Assembly (NCBI GenBank): GCA_048887165.1
Contig: JBHLJZ010000086.1
Coordinates: 1 to 16,784 of the forward strand
Length of the DNA stretch: 16,784 nucleotides
Reading direction: 5' to 3'
From: SOKP01 sp048887165
GTDB lineage: Archaea; Asgardarchaeota; Lokiarchaeia; Sigyniarchaeales; SOKP01
Below, piece after piece: positions 1 through 6,516 of the stretch. A program made the translations under genes and the position numbers. Below the pieces are notes generated by a model. It did not search any database and had not been told where the DNA came from. It saw only the letters and a list, made by a program, of their open reading frames with translations. The stretch's first letter is position 1. The number at the start of each line of letters is the position of its first letter.

Positions 1-15
1 AAAATTAAAAGATTT

Positions 16-69
16 TTATGTAAGAATTATGTAAATGCTTGTGTAAAAGTTACATAATACACTACATAA
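16..69. promoter_or_regulatory. Array of TGTAA/TTACA half-sites (probable RHH operator)
   Basis: TTATGTAA occurs at 16-23 and 27-34, TGTAA again at 42-46, then the inverted form TTACATAA at 50-57 and CTACATAA at 62-69. Neighbouring units are 11-12 bp apart, about one helical turn, and the orientation flips in the middle. The array ends directly before the TATA box of the ribbon-helix-helix gene at 100. Such iterated half-sites are typical of operators for RHH repressors, so autoregulation by the adjacent product is inferred. Confidence 0.6.
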
Positions 70-70
70 G

Positions 71-83
71 GTTTATATATAAA
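71..83 (+). promoter_or_regulatory. Archaeal TATA box for the RHH gene
   Basis: GTTTATATATAAA lies about 25 bp upstream of the ATG at 100. Transcription would start at or next to the start codon and give a leaderless or nearly leaderless mRNA; no SD is visible before the ATG. The half-site array abuts this box, so a bound repressor would probably block TBP/TFB. Confidence 0.6.
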
Positions 84-99
84 AAATGCTATAAGTAAC

Positions 100-381
100 A
101 TGATGACAAAGTCAACGGAGAATTACGCACGGATAAATTTAGTTCTGAGCAAGGAAGATAAGGAAAAATGGGACGCAGTAGCAAGCGAACTACTTGGTAT
201 AAGTTTATCTCAATTAATAAGGGACTCGGTCAATGACTATATAAGTAGAATTGAACATTATGAACGAATAATAAGAAAAGACAGCTTAGAAAGGGCATTG
301 GATGTATTAGAACCACAAATAGATAGATTAGTTCGTGATAAGATAGATAAATATTTGAGTATAGACTACGAAAAAAAGTAA
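100..381 (+). CDS. Ribbon-helix-helix (CopG/Arc-type) transcriptional regulator
   Basis: A 93-residue protein whose N-terminal half reads as an RHH fold. A short strand (about residues 9-16, ARINLVLS) is followed by two helices (about 17-32 and 34-50) with the usual small-residue turn around LGISLSQL. Dimers of this family insert paired beta strands into the major groove and often repress their own genes. The C-terminal half (about 50-93) is a charged helix that may oligomerise or bind a partner. ATG at 100 is chosen because it sits about 25 bp after a strong TATA box. The upstream array of 11-12 bp spaced half-sites fits autoregulation, and the following genes may be in the same regulon. An antitoxin role is possible, but no toxin is recognisable next door. 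Confidence 0.7.
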   Translation: MMTKSTENYARINLVLSKEDKEKWDAVASELLGISLSQLIRDSVNDYISRIEHYERIIRKDSLERALDVLEPQIDRLVRDKIDKYLSIDYEKK

Positions 382-487
382 GTTTATACGGGGTTTTGGT
401 TCGGGCGGTTAAGAACAGAGCATTTTATGCGATAGTTCAAAATGGGTCTCTTGGTATTGAATTATAAAAAGAAAAGGGGGTGGTCTC

Positions 488-688
488 ATGAAGAAAAAAG
501 AATTTAAAAAGCTTGAAAGAACCTTAATGCAATTGAGAATTAAAGAGTTAAAACAAGATATTAAGAGAAAAAAGATTCTGAACAAATTGGATTCTTTAGA
601 GCTTTGGCTAAGAATGGTGTTAAAAACTGACTTTGAGACTAATAAAAAGAATGAAACAAGAAAAGATGAGCCAATAATGGCGATCTAG
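488..688 (+). CDS. Small basic coiled-coil-like protein, unknown function
   Basis: 66 residues, Lys- and Glu-rich, predicted to be almost entirely helical (about residues 3-45) with hydrophobic residues at heptad-like spacing, then a polar tail. No family is recognised. The ATG at 488 has a purine-rich GGGGGTGG element 5-12 bp upstream, which supports translation. The stop at 686-688 is followed at once by the SD of the next gene (691-697), so the two are very likely cotranscribed. The sequence does not reveal a function; a structural or partner-binding role is a guess. Confidence 0.5.
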   Translation: MKKKEFKKLERTLMQLRIKELKQDIKRKKILNKLDSLELWLRMVLKTDFETNKKNETRKDEPIMAI

Positions 689-703
689 ATGAGGTGAAAA
701 AAA

Positions 704-1051
704 ATATCTGTAATCATCTTAGGAGAAGAAAATGTACAGGAAATAGTTAAAATTGCAATTAACAAAAAAGTGGAAAGTTATAGATTTTTAATTCGGAATG
801 GGCTAATAAAGGAAGCAGAAAATGTCTATAATCAATGGATTGCTTTAGCAGAGATTGCAGAAATATTTGGTATAGATTTTGAATCCATTAGCGCGATTGA
901 TAAAACAAAAAAACAGAAAAAGTTAAGCTGTTTAACGAAAAATCAGTTAGAAAAAATCATTGTATTGCTTTATAAGCATTTTATTAAATATAGGCTTTTA
1001 ACTGTTGGAGAGTTTGATAAAATATTAAAAAATATTATAGAAAACGAATAA
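704..1051 (+). CDS. Small unknown protein; start codon unusual (ATA?) or frame broken
   Basis: The reading frame is open from 698 to the stop at 1049-1051. The only conventional start in it is GTG at 770 (93 residues), which has no SD. A clear SD, GAGGTGA at 691-697, lies six bases before an ATA at 704. The extra sequence (SVIILGEENVQEIVKIAI...) reads like real protein. Either ATA initiates, or a run of eight A (697-704) hides a one-base indel: with seven A, the GTG at 694 would open the same frame. The protein is helical, Lys-rich and of no recognised family. It lies 18 bp before the gelsolin-like gene and is probably cotranscribed with it. Confidence 0.55.
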   Translation: MSVIILGEENVQEIVKIAINKKVESYRFLIRNGLIKEAENVYNQWIALAEIAEIFGIDFESISAIDKTKKQKKLSCLTKNQLEKIIVLLYKHFIKYRLLTVGEFDKILKNIIENE

Positions 1052-1069
1052 AGGGAGAGCAGATCAGAA

Positions 1070-1723
1070 ATGAGTAAAGTAAAAGAGGATAAAACGATCG
1101 TTTTCAATTATAATGATGAAATAAATAATTTTGAAGAATTAGAGATTGATGATGAGATACCATTATATGAATTATTAGAGCCTGATCTAATATTGTTATT
1201 TATTGATAAAAAAAGATCAAAAGTTTGGCATTGGATTGGAAGTGAAACTACAACTAAGATGAAATTTATTGCAGCTATATTAGTTGAAAATGTCAGAGAT
1301 AGTATTGGAATTTCCTTAAGAATAGTTCCTGTTGATGAAGGAAGTGAACCAGAAGATTTTAAGATTCTTCTCGGCTTAGAAGAGAAGCCTAAAATGAATA
1401 AAATAAACAATGGTCCAAACTATAGAGGTACATATGAAGATGAACAAAGATTAGATTCCTTAAAGCTTAAAGATATACTATTAAAATTAAGCAAAGTTAA
1501 AATTCCCAAGGATTATGAGAGAAAATTTGTTGTTGTGGATAATAAAATCTATGCTTATAAAGAATTCAAGTTGAATTATTATGGAACTATTGTATCAGAA
1601 AAGAAGCTATTCCCGTTAGAGGGTTATATTCCTGATGATTATTACTTACTATGGAATTGTGTTTTAAGATTGCATTTTTCATTTGACAAATTAAATTTAA
1701 TAGAAATTCTACAAAAAATGTAA
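1070..1723 (+). CDS. Gelsolin-like domain protein (Asgard-type)
   Basis: 217 residues. Residues about 36-104 match the gelsolin repeat: a hydrophobic strand (DLILLFIDKK), a Trp-containing strand (KVWHWIGS, 51-58), a long helix (63-78, KMKFIAAILVENVRDS) and the closing VDEGSEPEDFKILLGL block (88-103), which resembles the gelsolin xGxEPxxF motif. Eukaryotic gelsolins use repeats of this fold to cap and sever actin; Asgard archaea encode short gelsolins reported to act on their own actins. The C-terminal part (about 145-217, PKDYERKFVVVDNKIYAYKE...) has no assignment and may be a second beta-rich domain. There is no signal peptide or membrane helix, so it is cytosolic. SD-like GGGAGAG lies upstream of ATG 1070. 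No actin gene is in the window, so the actin link is inferred from family only. Confidence 0.7.
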   Translation: MSKVKEDKTIVFNYNDEINNFEELEIDDEIPLYELLEPDLILLFIDKKRSKVWHWIGSETTTKMKFIAAILVENVRDSIGISLRIVPVDEGSEPEDFKILLGLEEKPKMNKINNGPNYRGTYEDEQRLDSLKLKDILLKLSKVKIPKDYERKFVVVDNKIYAYKEFKLNYYGTIVSEKKLFPLEGYIPDDYYLLWNCVLRLHFSFDKLNLIEILQKM

Positions 1724-1764
1724 TTGGGTATAATTCAAATTAAATAGAAAAAAAGTATTAAAAA

Positions 1765-2253
1765 ATGTCAGATAAGGGTTTTGAACCATTAACAGATTAT
1801 TTAGGTATATCAGGTACAAGTTATATTGTCCAAATAGGTGAAATTAATAGGAAATGGGCAGTTTTATTATTAAGGGGTAATGAGATAATAGAGTGTCATA
1901 TATTCAATGAGATTGGAGAAAATGAGTTTCCAAATAAAGAAGATATTATTAAGTGGATTTTAAATACTATAATTTTAAAAGTTAATACTTATCAGGTACA
2001 AAGAACGGTTAATATCTTAATAGAACAAGCTAAAGTGAATAAGATTAAAAAAAAAGTCTTAATGTCCTTAAAGGATGCTAAAGAAGTAGAATTAGAGAAA
2101 GTTCCTCAACCAGAATTAAAAAGATCTCAATCTAAAAGTTGTGTAATTGATAATCAAACAATTAAAGAGGAGGAGAAAAAGGTGATTTTTTGCCCGTTTT
2201 GCGGATTAGAAATAAAGAAGTGTCCTAGATGTGGGGGTTCATTAAGCTCCTAA
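1765..2253 (+). CDS. Unknown protein with C-terminal zinc ribbon
   Basis: 162 residues in three parts. The N-terminal domain (about 1-95) looks alpha/beta with strands around YIVQIGEI and KWAVLLLRG. A charged low-complexity linker follows (about 96-140). The C-terminal zinc ribbon has C143-x2-C146 and C153-x2-C156 (CPFCG/CPRCG), a treble-clef or rubredoxin-like knuckle pair that should bind one Zn. The gene starts 41 bp after the gelsolin-like gene and is likely in its operon. No SD is evident before ATG 1765. The zinc ribbon suggests a protein- or nucleic-acid-binding adaptor, but no function is recognised. The 389-residue protein downstream also ends in such a ribbon. Confidence 0.6.
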   Translation: MSDKGFEPLTDYLGISGTSYIVQIGEINRKWAVLLLRGNEIIECHIFNEIGENEFPNKEDIIKWILNTIILKVNTYQVQRTVNILIEQAKVNKIKKKVLMSLKDAKEVELEKVPQPELKRSQSKSCVIDNQTIKEEEKKVIFCPFCGLEIKKCPRCGGSLSS

Positions 2254-2469
2254 AATATTTTAAATTCAAAGAATTGTATTTCTGACATAATTAGAGTATT
2301 ATTTGACAATAATGTAAAATTTAAATTTTCAAATTTTTTAATAGAATTTGAAGAAAAAAAAATTATTTGGATTCAAAGTAAACGATTATCTAATACTTAG
2401 ATTAGACAAATCATTAGAAAGAAGGGATTCAGAATATTTAGGAATAAATTAGTGAGATAGCAAAAACAT
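2254..2469. other. AT-rich intergenic region with likely promoter for the 2470 gene
   Basis: 216 bp with no credible ORF. GAATATTTAGG around 2432-2442 is about 30 bp before ATG 2470 and may be a TATA box giving a very short leader. This gap probably separates the 488-2253 unit from the next gene. Confidence 0.3.
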
Positions 2470-3639
2470 ATGAAAAATAAAAAAAGTCGAAAAGTTAATA
2501 GAGTTGTTGAATATAAAGTAAATCCATACATAACACTGAAATTAGAAAGCGGAAAAACTTTTATTTATGTTAATGGTAGGAGATTTATTCAATGTATACG
2601 TTTAATTCTAAATATTCCTAAGCACGATATCCCACTATATGATGAAATTGATTCCATAGATGAGGCTGCTGAGTTATACCAAAAGCATATATTCCAAAAT
2701 AGAATTATCGTAGCGGATAGAATACTAACTCCCATAATAAATCAAAAACATGATATTACACCTGAACAAGAATTTTGGGGTCATTGTTCAAATATACAAG
2801 CGTGGGTGGAACATGAGTATGACACACGGATTTTAAAGAGTAATATATCATTTCCATTATTGAGAGAGCTGACTTTAGCGGGAGATCCATTAGCAAAAAA
2901 GGTTTTTAAAGAAGAGATAGCTCTAAGGCTCGAAAGTGGGTATCCTTCCGTTGTTCAATATCTTATAGAACAAGGATTTATAAAGCATTTTACTCCTTTC
3001 GAATTTAAAACGATATTAGACAGTACGAAACTTATTGAGAACCTTTCCTCCAACTTTCAAACTTTGTATAAATTTCTAAAATCTTCTGTCTCTAAATTCC
3101 CTGATGTACTTAAAGAAATTCTAATAAAAATTTTGAAACTTCCAAATGGTAAAAATATATTAATTCAGAGCATATCAGAGGTCGTAAAAACAAGTTTGTC
3201 TAGGTTTACTTATCAGTTCCTTAAAAGTATTAGAAAAGCACTAGAAAGCCTTTTGGGATTGCCAGATCTCGAACAGGAGAAAGATGTTATAGATTGTATT
3301 TCCATGATTGAAGTACTTATTGAAAAGGGGATTTATAGGATTCCATCGCCAACAGATAATTTCATTCCATCACCAAGACCAGCAGCAATACCCAATCAAG
3401 AAAATATCTTTCAAGATCTTCAATATCTTCATAAACTTCGCCACCTACAACCTAGATGCTCCTATTGTGGAAAATTGATTCCGAAGGGATTAGACACTTG
3501 CGATTGGTGCGGACATCAAAAGGAAGATGATGAGGGAGGGTTCTATCCATACCCTTTCACCCCTAAACCTCCTGGAGGAGCTGCTGGTAAGGCAAAGAGA
3601 AAAGTAACTGTTCCAATCCACGCAGAACAGAGAATATAA
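2470..3639 (+). CDS. Large unknown protein, Lokiarchaeia-type family, C-terminal zinc ribbon
   Basis: 389 residues. The N-terminal part has strands around residues 14-40 (YITLKLESGKTFIYVNG). A conserved-looking helical core follows, with PEQEFWGHCSNIQAW (98-112), YDTRILKSN and GDPLAKKVFKEEIALRLESG (138-157). The middle (about 180-290) is helical and less distinctive. A Pro-rich linker leads to a zinc ribbon (C330-x2-C333, C344-x2-C347; CSYCG...CDWCG) and a Gly/Pro-rich, basic tail. From memory the EFWGHCSN core recurs in Lokiarchaeia proteins of unknown function; this was not verified. H105 and C106 in that core could be metal or catalytic residues, which is inference. No signal peptide or membrane helix is seen. 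It could be a scaffold or signalling adaptor. Confidence 0.65.
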   Translation: MKNKKSRKVNRVVEYKVNPYITLKLESGKTFIYVNGRRFIQCIRLILNIPKHDIPLYDEIDSIDEAAELYQKHIFQNRIIVADRILTPIINQKHDITPEQEFWGHCSNIQAWVEHEYDTRILKSNISFPLLRELTLAGDPLAKKVFKEEIALRLESGYPSVVQYLIEQGFIKHFTPFEFKTILDSTKLIENLSSNFQTLYKFLKSSVSKFPDVLKEILIKILKLPNGKNILIQSISEVVKTSLSRFTYQFLKSIRKALESLLGLPDLEQEKDVIDCISMIEVLIEKGIYRIPSPTDNFIPSPRPAAIPNQENIFQDLQYLHKLRHLQPRCSYCGKLIPKGLDTCDWCGHQKEDDEGGFYPYPFTPKPPGGAAGKAKRKVTVPIHAEQRI

Positions 3640-3716
3640 TTTTAAAGTTAAATTATTGGTAACTAATTTTGAAAATGACTAAATTTGAGTATTTCATGCT
3701 CTTTTTCCCATTTATG

Positions 3717-3731
3717 CCAATATATTTAAAT
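3717..3731 (+). promoter_or_regulatory. TATA box for a small ORF
   Basis: CCAATATATTTAAAT is a good archaeal TATA element. Transcription would start near 3750, just ahead of the GTG at 3764. Confidence 0.4.
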
Positions 3732-3763
3732 ACGTAGATATCTTAAAAGATTATTGGAATTCT

Positions 3764-3925
3764 GTGGTTAAATTGGCTAGCATCGAGTTTATTAATGAAG
3801 AATTGGACTTTTTATACGAGTTATTTTTGGTTGAACCCGATTTAAAAATGCGGGAAGATATTTTGAACGATATTCATAATATAGAACACCATTATTTGTT
3901 ATTAGAAGTGCCTTCTTCGTTATAA
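3764..3925 (+). CDS. Small acidic helical protein, unknown
   Basis: 53 codons from GTG 3764 to TAA 3923-3925. The product is acidic and almost fully helical (FINEELDFLYELFLVEPDLK, then REDILNDIHNIEHHYLLLEV). The frame is open upstream to 3689 but without a normal start. A TATA box at 3717-3731 places transcription start shortly before the GTG. The balanced composition, unlike the surrounding AT-rich spacer, argues for real coding. It accounts for most of the 330-bp gap before the convergent acyl-CoA dehydrogenase gene. No family is recognised. Confidence 0.4.
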   Translation: MVKLASIEFINEELDFLYELFLVEPDLKMREDILNDIHNIEHHYLLLEVPSSL

Positions 3926-3969
3926 AACTAAAGAATTTTTTAGAAATTTAAATAAAAAAATTAAATCCT

Positions 3970-5739
3970 TTATTTATTCATCTGGTAAGCATCCTTTAAG
4001 GAGTGGACATAATCCCACACTTTTTTAAATCTCTGTTCATCAACATTTGGCTTTTTTATCATTTTTAAGCACCATTCCATTTGTTCAGGTGTCGTGCTTG
4101 ATTTATGGTAAAGGTTTAAAGCGTATTTGGAAAAATCTCTCACAAGAAAATCGAAGATTTGATCTAAAGTATCTTCATCAATGTTATAGATGGGAGCATT
4201 TTCAATTATGAGATGAGCGTATACAATTAAAGCAAAGATTTCACCTATTCCAGAGAGCATAAAGTCCATATCTTTTTGTTGTTCGGCACTTGGAGTCGCT
4301 TTTAACCCTAGGAGGTTAAACATTTTGATTTGATCCAAGAAGATTTTAACATTAGGCAGATCATATTTTTCAAATGCAGGTTTCCAATCATGGAGTTTGA
4401 TACGGCCTAATCCTCGAGTTGGGCCTTGATCAAAAAGAAAATCATCGTTTTTAGGTTGATCTTGTCTTGGAACATTTTCATATCCCTTATGATTCATAAA
4501 GAAATTTAGCATGAATTTCAAGATTAAGGCGATGTTAACATGAACAGTCCCCTCGAGTTTTGGTAACGCTCGTATATCTCTTACCGCACCTTCGAAATAC
4601 ATATCTTTTTCAAATCCTTTTGCTGCGATAACATCCCATAAGAGATTGATTACTTCTTCACCTTGAGTTGTTGTTTTCATTTTCATTACGGGGGCATAGA
4701 GCAGGTAACGTCGATCTTTATTAGAGGCGATTCTCATATAATCAGCGGTTCTTAATCCAAATAATTTCATAGCGACTAATCTTGTATAAGCGTCCACAAA
4801 ATTCTGCTTCACGTGTTGAAAATCAGTAACATACATATTATAGAGTCTACGATAAGAAGCATGATGAATAGCTTCATAAAATGCATGTGTACAAATACCG
4901 ATTGAAGCCCATCCTAAGTTATATTTGCCAATATTGACAGTATTGAGTGAAGCATTCCACGCTTCCTCTCCTTTAGAAAGAATATCCTCTTCAGTTATTG
5001 GATAATCATGAAGAGCAAAATTTGCTACATAATTTTGACTATCGCAGACATTTTTTATCAAGTCATAATTATTGTGTTTATAATTTGCGACAAAAAAGAC
5101 ATATTGTTCTTTATTTTTCATGTCATATGGAGGTATGTTTCCATCCTTATCAGCAAGTTTACCAAAGTTTGAAACCATCTCAGCCTCATTTCCATTTCCA
5201 ATATAATATTTTTCTCCATTAGCTCTATAAGTTTCGTCTTCTTGTGGTGTAAGAGCCATCTCAGTTCCATAAATATCGGCACCATGAGCTTGTTCAGAAA
5301 GTCCGAAAGCAAAAATTGCTCCTTCACTGAGTAATTGGGCAGCTTTTTTCTTTGCAATTTCATTCTTACTCATCCAAATGGGCCCAAGTCCTAAAATAGT
5401 AACTTGCCACGTATACCAATAAGAAAGACCGTAAAAAGCGAGGATTTCGTTAAATTCACATATACGCCACGTATCCCATCGATAATTTTCATTATCAGCA
5501 TAAGGAGCAGGTGTTAAAAGCTGTGCAAAAATTTTGTTTTTCTTTTGAAACTCAAGAAAATCAGAATACCATACTCTTTTGTGATCATCTTCTTTAATCT
5601 TCGCTTTCCCTTTCCTTTCGAAAAATTCGATAGTTTTAAACATTATTTCTTTTGATTGCTCATCAGGATAATAGCGAACATGTTTTTTAGGATTTAATAA
5701 AATTGTCATAAATTTGTCTCTAAAATATGTATAATTCAA
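3970..5739 (-). CDS. Acyl-CoA dehydrogenase family protein (large form)
   Basis: FAD enzyme that would introduce a trans-2 double bond into an acyl-CoA thioester. At 589 residues it is much longer than the roughly 380 of medium-chain enzymes and carries a C-terminal helical extension, as larger members do. The flavin/substrate segment is FAFGLSEQAHGADI (143-156), corresponding to the usual TEP-x-x-GSD motif. LPKLEGT (392-398) matches the YEGT signature, with E396 as probable catalytic base. It is cytosolic. The longest frame opens at a TTG (5739) without an SD; ATG at codon 11 (5709) is an equally good start. It lies 55 bp after the stop of the membrane-protein gene on the same strand. An electron acceptor such as ETF is not in the window, and the substrate cannot be read from sequence. 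Confidence 0.85.
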   Translation of the reverse strand: MNYTYFRDKFMTILLNPKKHVRYYPDEQSKEIMFKTIEFFERKGKAKIKEDDHKRVWYSDFLEFQKKNKIFAQLLTPAPYADNENYRWDTWRICEFNEILAFYGLSYWYTWQVTILGLGPIWMSKNEIAKKKAAQLLSEGAIFAFGLSEQAHGADIYGTEMALTPQEDETYRANGEKYYIGNGNEAEMVSNFGKLADKDGNIPPYDMKNKEQYVFFVANYKHNNYDLIKNVCDSQNYVANFALHDYPITEEDILSKGEEAWNASLNTVNIGKYNLGWASIGICTHAFYEAIHHASYRRLYNMYVTDFQHVKQNFVDAYTRLVAMKLFGLRTADYMRIASNKDRRYLLYAPVMKMKTTTQGEEVINLLWDVIAAKGFEKDMYFEGAVRDIRALPKLEGTVHVNIALILKFMLNFFMNHKGYENVPRQDQPKNDDFLFDQGPTRGLGRIKLHDWKPAFEKYDLPNVKIFLDQIKMFNLLGLKATPSAEQQKDMDFMLSGIGEIFALIVYAHLIIENAPIYNIDEDTLDQIFDFLVRDFSKYALNLYHKSSTTPEQMEWCLKMIKKPNVDEQRFKKVWDYVHSLKDAYQMNK

Positions 5740-5794
5740 TTATTGGTAGGAATTTTGAAAAGATATTAAAATTATGGAATTTATAGGAAATTCC

Positions 5795-6247
5795 TTAAAA
5801 GTGTTGTATTATGGAAAGGATCATGTTTAAAAAGTAAGTTGCGAGAGTTATAAAGCCCCATTTCTTGTCGAACCTAAAATTGTATCCGATAAGTCCCCAG
5901 AGCCCGATATAATAAAGAAGAATGTAGGGTCCAACAATGGGAGTATTACGGAACTCCAACGCTAGGATATAATCGAGAATAAGTTCAACGATGAATAATA
6001 AAACTATTGGAATTAGAAGATAGAATTCCCATTTTTCCCTTTTATTTTTTTTGTTAATAATTGCGATGTAGCCTAGGCTAAAACCCATAATCATAGCAAT
6101 GATACCTAAAACACGTTCTAGGAGTGGTAGACCAGCAATCCTAGCGATAAACAGGACTGACATTACTATATTGATTAAATTACTTATACATGCAACAAAT
6201 AGGTCGATTTTTCTGTAATTTATTTGAATCTCCATTAGGAACCACAT
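5795..6247 (-). CDS. Multi-pass membrane protein, unknown
   Basis: 150 residues with about five hydrophobic segments (roughly 16-37, 41-63, 74-93, 104-122 and 130-147), separated by short basic or acidic loops such as INKKNKREKWE. The cytosolic side is probably the one carrying KKNKREK. There is no recognised family and no catalytic motif. ATG 6247 lies about 25 bp after a TATA-like ATTATAAAAA (about 6268-6277), so the mRNA is probably leaderless; ATG at codon 5 is an alternative. It may be cotranscribed with the acyl-CoA dehydrogenase 55 bp downstream. Confidence 0.65.
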   Translation of the reverse strand: MWFLMEIQINYRKIDLFVACISNLINIVMSVLFIARIAGLPLLERVLGIIAMIMGFSLGYIAIINKKNKREKWEFYLLIPIVLLFIVELILDYILALEFRNTPIVGPYILLYYIGLWGLIGYNFRFDKKWGFITLATYFLNMILSIIQHF

Positions 6248-6306
6248 TCTTGTTTATTTTCTATAAATATCTTTTTTATAATAATTTTCTTAAAATAAGA
6301 TTCGAT

Positions 6307-6363
6307 AAATATGTAAAATTTTAAAAGCCTAGTTATTAAATTGTATTTTATACCGAAATCTAA
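6307..6363. repeat. 57-bp non-coding repeat, copy 1
   Basis: Matches 8937-8993 at 50 of 57 positions, without gaps and in the same orientation. It starts AAATATGTAAAATTTTAA and ends CGAAATCTAA. It is followed by 16 bases (6370-6385, GATTTCAATTTTTTAT) that recur exactly at 9443-9458. This copy sits between two - strand genes, so it does not share the genetic context of copy 2. Confidence 0.6.
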
Positions 6364-6381
6364 ATTGTAGATTTCAATTTT

Positions 6382-6474
6382 TTATAATCTACTTTTTATT
6401 AATGCAATTATAAAGATTAATGCTCCGAATATCAATGCGTGCAATGTTCCTATGATGAGAATTAAGACTATCAC
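6382..6474 (-). CDS. Possible 30-residue single-helix membrane peptide or remnant
   Basis: GTG 6474 to TAA 6382-6384 encodes about 30 residues forming one hydrophobic helix (IVLILIIGTLHALIFGALIF) with a basic end (KSRL). The frame is the same as that of the archaeosortase gene upstream and is open all the way back to its stop at 6517-6519. It could be a remnant of a longer membrane protein or an unrelated microprotein. No SD is visible. Confidence 0.2.
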   Translation of the reverse strand: MIVLILIIGTLHALIFGALIFIIALIKSRL

Positions 6475-6516
6475 ATCAACTAAAGTGAGTATAATGCTAA
6501 AGTATAAAATTAAAGT

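Noticed and set aside
16..69. Short repeats considered as a CRISPR fragment
   Set aside because: Units are only 5-8 bp at 11-12 bp spacing and change orientation; there are no 25-37 bp repeats with spacers and no cas genes.
100..381. RHH gene as antitoxin of a toxin-antitoxin pair
   Set aside because: The next gene (488-688) is a basic helical protein without toxin features and 106 bp away, unlike tightly coupled TA pairs.
385..410. GGTTCGGGC resembling a tRNA T-loop
   Set aside because: No acceptor stem, anticodon arm or matching T-stem can be folded around it.
1108..1410. 100-codon - strand ORF inside the gelsolin-like gene
   Set aside because: It is antisense to a convincing domain, and its Ser/Ile/Asn-rich product is what the reverse of this AT-rich gene gives.
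1..3925. Left block as an integrated virus or plasmid
   Set aside because: No integrase, replication, capsid or transposase gene and no att-like direct repeats were seen; small unknown genes alone are not enough.
4998..5363. ORFs on both strands within the acyl-CoA dehydrogenase gene
   Set aside because: Both overlap well-conserved enzyme sequence and encode no recognisable protein.
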